A stretch of 64,000 nt of DNA from Bradyrhizobium sp. AZCC 1719 (GTDB lineage Bacteria; Pseudomonadota; Alphaproteobacteria; Rhizobiales; Xanthobacteraceae): the NCBI RefSeq assembly GCF_036924525.1, contig NZ_JAZHRU010000001.1:6105001-6169000 (forward strand). Reading direction: 5' to 3'. The position numbers and the translations under genes were made by a program. The notes under the pieces are model-generated. The model had not been told where the DNA came from, made no database searches, and saw only the letters and a list, made by a program, of their open reading frames with translations. This document shows positions 17,722 through 26,455 of this stretch, piece by piece; the first letter of the stretch is position 1; each line of letters opens with the position of its first letter.

Positions 17722-18894
17722 ATGTCGAGATCACGCACCATCCGTTGGGTCTTGTTGGTCGCAGCGATTGCCGGGCTGGGCTATTTGGGCTGGCAGCGAT
17801 TCCATGGCGAGGAACACCTGGCGCAGGCTGACGCCGGGAAGCGCGCGCCGGCCCGCGCCGCCGTCCCCGTCAAGACTGCCCCGGTCGAGAAGGCCGATTT
17901 TCCGGTCTATCTGACCGGGCTTGGCACCGTGCAAGGCTTCAACACCGTCGTAGTGCGCAGCCGCGTCGACGGCCAGATCAACAGGATCGCCTTTCAGGAG
18001 GGCCAGCTCGTCAAGGAGGGCGATACCCTGGCCGAGATCGATCCGCGGCCGTTCCAGGCCGCGCTCGATCAGGCCAAGGCCAAGAAGGCGCAGGACGCCG
18101 CCAATCTCGCCAATGCCAGTCTCGACCTGCAGCGCTCTACCAGGCTCGGCGAATTCGCGACCCGGCAACAGACCGATACGCAGCGCTCGACCGTCGCGCA
18201 ACTGACGGCGCAGGTTGAGGCCGACACGGCAGCGATCTCCAACGCCCAAACCCAGCTTGATTACGCCACTGTCAAGGCACCGATTTCCGGTATCGCCGGG
18301 CTGCGCCAGGTCGATGTCGGCAATATCGTCAACGCCGCAACCCAGACCGGCATCGTCACCATTGCCCAGATCGAGCCGATCGCGGTGATCTTTACCGCCC
18401 CGGAAGACCAGTTACCCGATATCAAGGCAGCGCTGGCCACCGCTCCTCCCCGGACCATCGCGCTCTCCACCGACGGCAAGCGGGTGCTGTCCACCGGCAC
18501 GCTCTCGCTGATCAACAACCAGGTCGACACGTCGAGCGGGACGATCAGGCTCAAGGCGGTATTCGACAACAAGGATCACGCGCTGTGGCCCGGCCAGTCG
18601 GTTTCGACGCGGCTGCTCGTTGCGACGCTGAAAGACGCCACCGTGATTCCGGATGACGCCGTTCAACATGGCGCCGATGGTCTCTACGCCTACGCGGTCA
18701 ACCAGGACAACAAGGCCGAGCTCCGCAAGATCAAGGTGACGCGCTCGATCGACGGCCGCTCGGTGGTCGACGAGGGACTTTCGCTCGGCGAGCAGGTGAT
18801 CACGGCAGGTCAATTCAAGGTTCAGCCCGGCTCGCTCGTGACCACGGCGGTCGCCAGTTCCGATCCGGCCCAAGCCAAGGTTGCCCAGGAATGA
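17722..18894 (+). CDS. RND efflux periplasmic adaptor (membrane fusion protein, MdtA/AcrA type)
   Basis: The 390-residue protein has an N-terminal membrane anchor (WVLLVAAIAGLGYLGW), a lipoyl-like half (VVVRSRVDGQINRIAFQEGQLVKEGD, in part), an alpha-hairpin rich in Ala/Gln, the second half with YATVKAPISGIAGLRQVDVGN, and beta-barrel and membrane-proximal domains. It links the inner-membrane RND pump to an outer-membrane channel. Its stop overlaps the start of the pump gene in ATGA. No outer-membrane channel gene is present in the window, so a TolC-like protein must come from elsewhere. Confidence 0.93.
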   Translation: MSRSRTIRWVLLVAAIAGLGYLGWQRFHGEEHLAQADAGKRAPARAAVPVKTAPVEKADFPVYLTGLGTVQGFNTVVVRSRVDGQINRIAFQEGQLVKEGDTLAEIDPRPFQAALDQAKAKKAQDAANLANASLDLQRSTRLGEFATRQQTDTQRSTVAQLTAQVEADTAAISNAQTQLDYATVKAPISGIAGLRQVDVGNIVNAATQTGIVTIAQIEPIAVIFTAPEDQLPDIKAALATAPPRTIALSTDGKRVLSTGTLSLINNQVDTSSGTIRLKAVFDNKDHALWPGQSVSTRLLVATLKDATVIPDDAVQHGADGLYAYAVNQDNKAELRKIKVTRSIDGRSVVDEGLSLGEQVITAGQFKVQPGSLVTTAVASSDPAQAKVAQE

Positions 18895-21800
18895 GCGGCG
18901 GAATCTCCGCGCCCTTCATTCGCTACCCGATCGGCACCTCGCTGATGATGGCGGGGATCATGTTCATCGGCCTCGTCGCCTACCCGCTGTTGCCCGTCGC
19001 CCCCCTGCCGCAAGTCGACTTCCCGACCATCCAGGTCACCGCCAACCTGCCGGGTGGCAGCCCGGAAACCATGGCCTCGTCGGTGGCGCAGCCGCTTGAG
19101 CGCCAGTTCGCGCAGATTCCAGGCGTCGCGCAGATGACGTCTACGAGCTATCTCGGCACGACCGCTGTCAACATCCAGTTCGATCTCAACCGCTCGATCG
19201 ACGCGGCCGCCAACGACGTGCAGGCCGCGATCAATGCGGCCAGCGGCCAGTTGCCGAAAAACCTCCCCTCGCCCCCGATCTACCGCAAGGTCAACCCGGC
19301 GGATTCGCCGATCCTGATCATGGCGGCTACTTCGGACACACTGCCGCTCACGACCGTCAGCGACTCCGTAGACGCCCAGCTCGCGCAGCAGATCAGCCAG
19401 ATCTCAGGCGTTGCCCAGGTCATCATCGGCGGTCAGCAGAAGCCGGCGATCCGCGTTCAGATCGACCCGGCGAAACTCGTCGCCAAGGGCCTGTCACTGG
19501 AGGACGTGCGCAGCCAGATCGCGATCACGACCGTTGACAGCCCGAAGGGCAATATCGACGGCGAGCGGCGTGCCTACACCATTTACGCCAATGATCAGCT
19601 AACGGATTCCAAGGACTGGAACGACGTCATTATCGCCTATCGCAATGGCGGTCCGTTGCGGATCCGCGATATCGGCCAGGCCGTCACCGGCCCGGAGGAC
19701 GCCAAGCAGGCGGCCTGGGCGAATGGTAAGCGCGGCGTATTCCTGGTGATATTCAAGCAGCCCGGCGCCAACGTCATCGAGACCGTCGACCAGATCAAGG
19801 GGACGCTGCCCCGCCTGCTCGCTGCGCTCCCACCGGCTATCAAGGTCGAGGTGATGAGTGATCGCACCACGACGATCCGTGCCGCCGTCGAGGATGTCCA
19901 ATTCACCATGCTGCTCACGATCGCGCTGGTCGTAATGGTGATCTTCATCTTCCTGCGCAATTTCTGGGCGACGGTAATCCCCGCGGTGACGGTGCCGTTG
20001 GCGCTGCTCGGCGCCTGCGCGCTGATGTGGGTGTGCGGCTATTCGCTCGACAATCTCTCGCTGATGGCGCTCACGATTGCCGTCGGCTTCGTGGTCGACG
20101 ACGCCATCGTGATGCTGGAAAACATTACGCGCTACATCGAGAAAGGCGAAAGGCCGCTGGCTGCTGCCTTCAAGGGCGCCAGCGAAATCGGCTTCACCAT
20201 CGTGTCGATCAGCATCTCGCTGATCGCCGTGCTGATTCCGCTATTGCTGATGGGCGGCATCATCGGCCGGCTGTTTCGTGAATTCGCGGTTGTCCTCGCA
20301 ATGACCATCTTCGTGTCGATGATCGTGTCGCTGACGCTGACGCCGATGATGGCCTCGCGCTTCCTGCGCGGGCATGGCGAGGTCAGGCACGGCCGGGTCT
20401 ATCAATGGAGCGAGCGCGCCTTCGATGCGATGCTGCGCTTCTACGAGCGCGGCCTCGATCTCGCGCTGCGCTGGAAGTTGACGACCCTGATGATCTTCTT
20501 CGCCACGCTCGGGCTGTCCGTCTATCTGTTCGTGATCATCCCGAAGGGCTTCTTCCCGCAGCAGGACAATGGCCTGATCACCGCCACTTCGGAAGCCAGC
20601 CAGGACATCTCATTCGCCGACATGAAGCGTCGTCAGGAGGAACTCGGAAAGATCGTGCAGGCCGACCCCGATGTGGCCTCGATCGCAATGGTGATCGGTG
20701 GCTCCGGACGCGCCGGCAATAACGGCAATCTCTACATCACGCTGAAGCCGCGCGACGAGCGCAAGGCATCCGCGCAGCAAATCATCGCGCGCCTGCGTCC
20801 GCAGCTCGAGAAGGTCGATGGCGCCCGTCTCTATATGCAGGCGGCTCAGGACGTTCGCCTCGGCGGCCGGCCGACGCGAACCCAGTTCGAATTCACGCTG
20901 CAGGACGCCAATTTGGCCGAGCTGAACGAATGGGCGCCAAAAATCCTGGCCAAGATGCAGACGCTGCCGCAGCTTCGCGATGTTGCGACCGACCAGCAGA
21001 CCAACGGCACCACGCTCGAGCTGAAAATCAACCGCGACACCGCCGCGCGCTACGGCATCCAGCCGCAACTGATCGACGACACGCTGTATGACGCGTTCGG
21101 CCAGCGCCAGGTGACGCAGTACTTTACGCAGCTCAACACCTACAAGGTGGTGCTCGAAGTGCTGCCGGAATTGCAGGGCAGCCTCGACACCTTGAACAAG
21201 ATCTACCTGAAATCGCCAGCCACCGGCGACCAGGTGCCGCTTTCGACCTTTGCCACCTGGACCAGCGTGCCGGTGCGGCCGCTGTCGATCAGCCATCAAG
21301 GCCAATTCCCGGCGACCACGATCAGCTTCAATCTCGCGCAGGGCGTAGCACTGGGCCAGGCGACCGACGCGATTCAAAAAGCGATGGTCGAGCTCGGCGC
21401 GCCGACGACGCTCAATTCGAGCTTCCAGGGCACCGCGCAGGCGTTCCAGCAATCGCTCGGCACGGTGCCGCTGCTGATCCTCGCAGCGCTCGTGGTGGTG
21501 TACCTGATCCTCGGCATTCTCTACGAAAGTTACATCCACCCGCTCACGATTCTATCCACGCTGCCGTCCGCGGGCGTCGGTGCGCTCGCCATCCTGATGC
21601 TGTTCGGATTCGATTTCAGCCTGATTGCCCTGATCGGGATTGTGCTTCTGATCGGCATCGTGAAGAAGAACGGCATCATGATGGTCGACTTCGCGATCAC
21701 GGCCGAGCGCGACGAGCAGCTCGAGCCCGAAGCCGCGATCCGAAAGGCGGCGCTATTGCGATTCCGCCCGATCATGATGACGACGATGGCGGCGATGCTC

Positions 21801-22037
21801 GGCGGCGTACCGCTGATGCTCGGTACCGGCACGGGATCGGAAATTCGCCAGCCGCTCGGTTATGCCATGGTCGGCGGCCTGCTCGTCAGCCAGGCGCTGA
21901 CGCTGTTCACGACGCCGGTGGTCTATCTCTATCTCGACCGGCTTTCGAACGCGTTTGCTCGCTGGAGCCGTTCGACCGGTTCGCACCATGATGAGCATCC
22001 GGACGCACACGGCTCGGTCAAGCAAGCGGCCGAATGA
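18891..22037 (+). CDS. RND multidrug efflux permease (MdtB/MdtC type)
   Basis: At 1048 residues this is a full-length HAE1-type proton antiporter with twelve membrane helices and two large periplasmic loops. Typical motifs are present: GSPETMASSVAQPLERQFAQIPGV, GFVVDDAIVMLENITR with the proton-relay aspartates in helix 4, and FFPQQDNGLI (quoted in part). It resembles the MdtB/MdtC branch, but here a single pump gene follows the adaptor. Likely substrates are drugs, bile-salt-like or plant compounds; this cannot be read from the sequence. Confidence 0.93.
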   Translation: MSGGISAPFIRYPIGTSLMMAGIMFIGLVAYPLLPVAPLPQVDFPTIQVTANLPGGSPETMASSVAQPLERQFAQIPGVAQMTSTSYLGTTAVNIQFDLNRSIDAAANDVQAAINAASGQLPKNLPSPPIYRKVNPADSPILIMAATSDTLPLTTVSDSVDAQLAQQISQISGVAQVIIGGQQKPAIRVQIDPAKLVAKGLSLEDVRSQIAITTVDSPKGNIDGERRAYTIYANDQLTDSKDWNDVIIAYRNGGPLRIRDIGQAVTGPEDAKQAAWANGKRGVFLVIFKQPGANVIETVDQIKGTLPRLLAALPPAIKVEVMSDRTTTIRAAVEDVQFTMLLTIALVVMVIFIFLRNFWATVIPAVTVPLALLGACALMWVCGYSLDNLSLMALTIAVGFVVDDAIVMLENITRYIEKGERPLAAAFKGASEIGFTIVSISISLIAVLIPLLLMGGIIGRLFREFAVVLAMTIFVSMIVSLTLTPMMASRFLRGHGEVRHGRVYQWSERAFDAMLRFYERGLDLALRWKLTTLMIFFATLGLSVYLFVIIPKGFFPQQDNGLITATSEASQDISFADMKRRQEELGKIVQADPDVASIAMVIGGSGRAGNNGNLYITLKPRDERKASAQQIIARLRPQLEKVDGARLYMQAAQDVRLGGRPTRTQFEFTLQDANLAELNEWAPKILAKMQTLPQLRDVATDQQTNGTTLELKINRDTAARYGIQPQLIDDTLYDAFGQRQVTQYFTQLNTYKVVLEVLPELQGSLDTLNKIYLKSPATGDQVPLSTFATWTSVPVRPLSISHQGQFPATTISFNLAQGVALGQATDAIQKAMVELGAPTTLNSSFQGTAQAFQQSLGTVPLLILAALVVVYLILGILYESYIHPLTILSTLPSAGVGALAILMLFGFDFSLIALIGIVLLIGIVKKNGIMMVDFAITAERDEQLEPEAAIRKAALLRFRPIMMTTMAAMLGGVPLMLGTGTGSEIRQPLGYAMVGGLLVSQALTLFTTPVVYLYLDRLSNAFARWSRSTGSHHDEHPDAHGSVKQAAE

Positions 22038-22094
22038 CTTGACTTTGCCCGGCAACCGACACATCCGAAGGTAGTTTCCTTCGGAGCCGGTTCA

Positions 22095-22661
22095 GTGAAA
22101 ATTTTAATCAAATTAGCGGTTGTGGCCACAGCGATATTCGGCATGTGCGGCCATGGCCACGCCCAGGCGCTCAAGACCAAGAATGCTGCGCCGGCGGCGC
22201 AGGCAACGCCAGCTCCCGCCGCCGGCCCGGCCGAGGGCGCCAATACGCCCGCGCCTCCCGGCTGGGTTGCACGGTGCAGCAGCGCCAGCCGCGGCGCGCC
22301 ACTCGAATGCGCGATCGAGCAAAGCGCCGTTCTGACCAAGACCGGTCAGTTGATCGTGCTGATCAATATCCGCGTGCCCGCCGAAACCCGCGTCCCGGTC
22401 GCCCTCGTGCAGTTGCCGCTCGGGCTCAACCTGCCGGCCGGAGCCAAGCTTCAGGTCGACGACGGCAAGACGTCCGACCTGCAGGTTCAGACCTGCGAGG
22501 CGCGCGGCTGCTACGCCAACGCCCAGATTTCGCCTGACATGCTGGCCGCGTTGAAATCCGGCAAACAGTTAAAGGTCTCGTTCCAGAATATGGCCAAGGA
22601 AACGATTACGATTCCGATGCCCCTGGCGGATTTCGCCGCGGCGTATGAGAAGATTAAGTAA
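22095..22661 (+). CDS. invasion-associated locus B (IalB)-family protein
   Basis: This 188-residue exported protein begins at a GTG (22095) with a signal peptide (IKLAVVATAIFGMCGHGHA), followed by an Ala/Pro-rich segment. The IalB domain has paired cysteines (ARCSS...LECAIEQ, VQTCEARGCYANAQIS) and ends FQNMAKETITIPMPLADFAAAY. IalB-like proteins are common in rhizobia; their molecular role is unclear. It stands alone, 58 bases after the RND pump gene. Confidence 0.85.
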   Translation: MKILIKLAVVATAIFGMCGHGHAQALKTKNAAPAAQATPAPAAGPAEGANTPAPPGWVARCSSASRGAPLECAIEQSAVLTKTGQLIVLINIRVPAETRVPVALVQLPLGLNLPAGAKLQVDDGKTSDLQVQTCEARGCYANAQISPDMLAALKSGKQLKVSFQNMAKETITIPMPLADFAAAYEKIK

Positions 22662-22703
22662 GGTAAGTTTGGTCGGTTGCGGCAGCGTTGCCCCACACAA
22701 AGT

Positions 22704-22845
22704 TGTCATTCCCCGCGAAGGCGGGGAATACGCCGCGGCCTATCGATCAACTACTACTGCCCTCTGGAATACTGGATCGCCCGGCGGAGCCTGTCATCGG
22801 GCGCGCATTCGCGCGACCCGGTGACGGGCGACGACGGCTGAGGGC
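22704..22845. repeat. palindromic intergenic repeat, type C
   Basis: GTCATTCCCCGCGAAGGCGGGGAAT opens the unit (quoted in two parts: GTCATTCCCCGCG and AAGGCGGGGAAT). CTCTGGAATACTGGATCGCCCGG lies downstream, followed by CATCGGGCG and GTGACGGGCGACGACGG. I recognise this as another dispersed repeat of Bradyrhizobium-like genomes. It fills the gap between the converging ialB-like and sulfatase genes. Confidence 0.7.
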
Positions 22846-22850
22846 GCTCG

Positions 22851-25139
22851 CTACTGCCGCGCCATCTCCGCCGCAGCTACGCCGTCGCCATCCAGCTTCT
22901 GGTCGGCATGCATGTCGACCGTCACCTTCAGCAACTGCCCGGTGAATTCGAACGGCGCCTCGTAGTGCGAGACCGGGCTGGAGCGGTCGCGGCCGATGTC
23001 GAGGCCGGACCACGAGATGAAATTGTTGAAGGCAAGCTGGGTCTGGATCGAGCCTGCCGCTTCACCGTCGATCAGAAGCGTATAGGCCGTCACGCCGGTG
23101 CGGGAGCCCTTGGCCGGCGGCTCTTTGCGCACCAGACGCTCGACATGCACGCCGAGCCGGTGCGCGCCTGACGGCACCTTGCGATCGGAGGTCACGATCT
23201 CATGGCCGCCGCCGATATTGAGATCGTGCACCAGCCGGCCGTCCCTGATGTAAAGGCTGTAGCCCGAGGTCGCATCGCCATGGGCGATCAGCACGCCCTC
23301 GGCGCCTTCATCGCCGATTTCCACGTGCGCTTCGATGGTGTAGCTGCGGCTGCGGACATCGGGCGCGACGTCGGTCGGCACGTGTCCCATGCCGGCGTGA
23401 AACGTGAACTTGTTGCGTGCGCCGTGGAAACGTGCCGCGTTCTCCGCAAAGCGCGGGCCGAAGCGGTCGTCGAGCGGCAGCACGTTGTGCTTCTCGGCCT
23501 CGCTCCACCACAGCTTGATCATCGCATCAAGCCGCTCGGGATGCTCGGCTGCCAAATCGTCCGTTTCCGCAAAATCCTGCGCGAGGTGGAACAGCTCCCA
23601 TTTGTCGTTCTCGAACGGCGTGCCCGAGGGATGGAAGGAGACCGCCTTCCAGCCGTCATGCCAGAGGCCGCGATGCCCGAACATTTCAAAGTATTGCGGC
23701 GATGATTTTGACGGCGCCGACGCATCGGCAATAGAGCGTACAAAACTCTCGCCTTCGAGCGGCAACTGGGGAACGCCGCCGATTTCCGAGGGCGGCTTGA
23801 TGCCGATCAGGTCGAGCAAGGTCGGCGTCAGGTCGCAGGCGTGAACGAATTGATGGCGCACCTCGCCTTGCGCTGCAATCTTCTTCGGCCAGGTCAGGAT
23901 AAAGGGATCGCGGATGCCGCCGCCATGGGTGTTCTGCTTGTAGCGGCGCAGCGGCGTGTTCGACGCCATCGCCCAGCCATGCGGAAAGTTGCTGTGCGAG
24001 TGCGGCCCGCCGATATCGTCGATCCGCCGCAGTTTTTCCGCCATCGGCTCGGGGCGGAAATTGTACGGCCCCATTGCGTTGACAAAGCCCCACGGCCCGC
24101 CCTCCTGGCTGGCGCCATTGTCCGACAAGACCAGGATCAGCGTGTTGTCGCGGATGCCGGCCTTATCGAGAAAGTCGATCAGCCGGGTCAGATGCTGGTC
24201 GGCGTGATCGAGCATGCCGGCGAAGGCTGCCTGCAGGCGCGTGAACACACGCTTTTCGTCCGCGCTATGCTCGTCCCATGCCTTCACGCCGTCGTTGCGC
24301 GCGGGCAATCGGGTTTCCTGCGGCACGATTCCCATCGCCTTCTGCCGCGCGATCCGCTGCTCGCGCTCGACATCCCAGCCATGGGCGAACATCGGGTCGT
24401 AGCTCTTGATGATATCGATGGGCGCCTGATGCGGCGCGTGGCAGGCGCCAAGCGCCACCCAGGTCAGCCACGGCACATCCGGACGGTCGGCGGTGTGGTC
24501 GGCGATGAAGCGGATCGACTGGTCGATCAGATCTGGCGTCAGGTGATAGCCGTCCGCATAGATGCCGGGCGGATCGATATGGGTATTGTCGGATACGAGC
24601 TCCGGCGCAAACTGATCGGTCTCTGCATCAAGGAAGCCGTAGAACCGATCGAAACCGCGCCCCAGCGGCCAGCCGTCGAACGGCCCGGTCGCGCCGCTTT
24701 CGGTCAAAGGCGTGACGTGCCATTTGCCGACCATGTAATTGCGATAGCCGTGCGGCCGCAGCATTTCCGCCAGCGTCCCCGCCTCGCGCGCGATCTTGCC
24801 GCGATAGCCGGGATAGCCGCTATCGAAATTGGCGAGACAGCCGACGCCGACCGAATGATGGTTGCGGCCGGTCAGTAGCGCCGCGCGCGTCGTCGAACAC
24901 ATCGCCGTGGTGTGGAAGCCTGAATAGCGCAGGCCTTCGGCGGCAAGCTTGTCGATGGTCGGCGTCCTGATCGCAGAGCCGTAGCAGCCGAAATCGGAGA
25001 AGCCGACATCGTCGAACAGCACCACCAGAATGTTCGGCGCGCCTTGCGGCGGCTTGGCCGCTTGCGGCCACCAGGGTTTTGAGCCGGCCACCGTCTTGCC
25101 GATCGTGCCGCCGAACGGTTTTGCGTTACCTGCCGCCAT
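22851..25139 (-). CDS. arylsulfatase-family sulfatase
   Basis: The 762-residue enzyme is of the alkaline-phosphatase-like sulfatase family. Visible features are the metal-binding DDVGFSDFG (D43, D44), the formylglycine site C81 in AMCSTTRAALLTGRNHHS, GKWHVTP and LVLSDNGAS. The canonical CxPxR core has Thr instead of Pro (C-S-T-T-R). The C-terminal half carries a long extra beta-rich region. No signal peptide is visible, so it may be cytoplasmic. A GGGAGG ribosome site precedes the ATG at 25139. It is transcribed divergently from a TetR regulator across an AT-rich palindrome and is probably repressed by it. It would hydrolyse organic sulfate esters for sulfur supply; substrate unknown. Confidence 0.9.
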   Translation of the reverse strand: MAAGNAKPFGGTIGKTVAGSKPWWPQAAKPPQGAPNILVVLFDDVGFSDFGCYGSAIRTPTIDKLAAEGLRYSGFHTTAMCSTTRAALLTGRNHHSVGVGCLANFDSGYPGYRGKIAREAGTLAEMLRPHGYRNYMVGKWHVTPLTESGATGPFDGWPLGRGFDRFYGFLDAETDQFAPELVSDNTHIDPPGIYADGYHLTPDLIDQSIRFIADHTADRPDVPWLTWVALGACHAPHQAPIDIIKSYDPMFAHGWDVEREQRIARQKAMGIVPQETRLPARNDGVKAWDEHSADEKRVFTRLQAAFAGMLDHADQHLTRLIDFLDKAGIRDNTLILVLSDNGASQEGGPWGFVNAMGPYNFRPEPMAEKLRRIDDIGGPHSHSNFPHGWAMASNTPLRRYKQNTHGGGIRDPFILTWPKKIAAQGEVRHQFVHACDLTPTLLDLIGIKPPSEIGGVPQLPLEGESFVRSIADASAPSKSSPQYFEMFGHRGLWHDGWKAVSFHPSGTPFENDKWELFHLAQDFAETDDLAAEHPERLDAMIKLWWSEAEKHNVLPLDDRFGPRFAENAARFHGARNKFTFHAGMGHVPTDVAPDVRSRSYTIEAHVEIGDEGAEGVLIAHGDATSGYSLYIRDGRLVHDLNIGGGHEIVTSDRKVPSGAHRLGVHVERLVRKEPPAKGSRTGVTAYTLLIDGEAAGSIQTQLAFNNFISWSGLDIGRDRSSPVSHYEAPFEFTGQLLKVTVDMHADQKLDGDGVAAAEMARQ

Positions 25140-25228
25140 GCTTTTCCTCCCTCGCCTTTGGACGCGACCGCGGTTGATCCGCCGTTCGCCCGGCTCACGG
25201 CAACGCGCCAGCCGGCGCATTGCCAAAA

Positions 25229-25248
25229 ATCATAATCCGAATTATGAT
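25229..25248. promoter_or_regulatory. palindromic operator candidate between sulfatase and TetR genes
   Basis: Perfect 8-base arms ATCATAAT and ATTATGAT are separated by CCGA. The site is strikingly AT-rich in a GC-rich setting, lies 12 bases before the TetR-type start and 90 bases before the sulfatase start, and is followed by a partial repeat TATGATTAAT. It is the expected binding site of the adjacent TetR protein for repression of both genes; inferred. Confidence 0.65.
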
Positions 25249-25260
25249 TATGATTAATTC

Positions 25261-25986
25261 ATGTGGAGACGCAAGTTCCGGATGCAGCCATCGGCCGAAC
25301 TCGACCTTCCCGGCGTCACCCCGTCGCGGCAGAAGCGCAGCCGCGAGACCACGGCCGCCCTGCTCCAGGCCGGTGCCGAGATGCTGCGCACTCACAGCCT
25401 TGCGGAATTGTCGATCGAAGCGCTGTGCCGGCAGGTCGGCGCCACCGTCGGCGCGTTCTACAGCCGGTTCGAAAGCAAGGACGCCTATTTCAATGCGCTG
25501 ATGGCTCTTGCTGCGCGCGACGGGGAAAGCAGACTGTCGCGGATGAAGGAGGATCAGCGATTGGCCACCGGCGATCTCGCCGACCTCAGCCGCCTGCTGG
25601 TCCGCGGAACGATCGGCTGGATACGCAAGCACGAAGGCGTGCTGCGGGCCGCACTCCAGCACGACGACACAAGGCCGGACCGGTGGTCGACCTTCAAAGG
25701 ACTGGCGCGTGCCAACGTGGCGGACGCCACGCCAATCCTGCTTGGCGCCATGGGCCGGAGCAACAAGGCGGCGAAGACACGCGCCATCGCCTTCGGCTTT
25801 CAGGTCGTGCTGGGAACGCTGGTCAACGCCATCCTCAACGATCCCGGCCCGTTATCCATTCACGACCGGGAAATGGAGGAGCGGCTCGGCAGTTGCCTGC
25901 TGCTGTTGCTCCAGGCGGAGATGACGGCGCCGACAGCTCGCAGTCCGCGCGGGCGCAAAAAGCCGGTTCGTCGTTCGCCGCGGTAA
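25261..25986 (+). CDS. TetR-family transcriptional regulator
   Basis: The 241-residue protein has an N-terminal TetR helix-turn-helix (AEMLRTHSLAELSIEALCRQVGATVGAFYSRFESKD, in part) and a C-terminal ligand domain ending in a basic tail GRKKPVRRSPR. The ATG at 25261 directly follows the palindrome and lacks a clear ribosome site. An ATG at 25282 is preceded by GGAG at longer spacing, so the start is uncertain by seven codons. It probably controls the divergent sulfatase gene and itself. Confidence 0.9.
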   Translation: MWRRKFRMQPSAELDLPGVTPSRQKRSRETTAALLQAGAEMLRTHSLAELSIEALCRQVGATVGAFYSRFESKDAYFNALMALAARDGESRLSRMKEDQRLATGDLADLSRLLVRGTIGWIRKHEGVLRAALQHDDTRPDRWSTFKGLARANVADATPILLGAMGRSNKAAKTRAIAFGFQVVLGTLVNAILNDPGPLSIHDREMEERLGSCLLLLLQAEMTAPTARSPRGRKKPVRRSPR

Positions 25987-26455
25987 CGCGCGGCACGTGG
26001 CAAGCGCCGCCTGGATTACGGAGGCACACGCAGAACAGGCCCGCCGGGTTGCGAGCATGCCGCCTCCGCGGGATGCCAGGCTCGCCATGCGAAGACTGTG
26101 CTCGTGCATCCTCTTTCGACGACGCTAGAGTCAATACCCGCGTGTCAATCAAGATCCAAAGTAGAGACAACCAGAGCTCTAGATCCCCGGACCGAAGTCG
26201 TCTGCCAAGCCAAGCCGCGTAAGCTCGCGACTCTAGTCGAGGACTTGATTTCAGCTTTGTTGAAGTTGGATTTCCTCACGATGAGTTGGAGTGGACAGAT
26301 TTGAATCTGCGCCCCCTGCGTCCCGAACGTAAGGAGCAGCCGAAAAGTTCAAATAGAACAATGAAGTTCAGTCGGGACTCACGGCATTCGTCGCCGTTTG
26401 TTCACGAGGTTTCGGTGGTCAATCGGTGGTCGGCTGCATTGGGGAAACAGCACCG
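25987..26455. other. intergenic region containing a probable island boundary
   Basis: No gene is supported here. Short frames show no family features, and base composition shifts toward AT after about 26100. The one recognisable element is the tRNA-Pro-like fragment at 26287-26330, annotated separately. Confidence 0.6.
26287..26330 (-). pseudogene. 3'-half remnant of tRNA-Pro(CGG)
   Basis: On the minus strand the segment starts in an anticodon loop (GTTCGGGACGC, containing CGG), continues through the variable region and T arm (GCGCAGATTCAAATCTG) and ends near CACTCCA. This matches the 3' half of an alphaproteobacterial tRNA-Pro(CGG) with a few changes in the T stem and acceptor end. No 5' half is present. 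Such half-tRNA copies are typical attachment-site relics of integrated islands. Its orientation places inserted DNA at higher coordinates. Confidence 0.55.

Noticed and set aside
23841..24878. A 345-codon plus-strand frame opposite the sulfatase
   Set aside because: It is the antisense shadow of the sulfatase, whose motifs are all on the minus strand.
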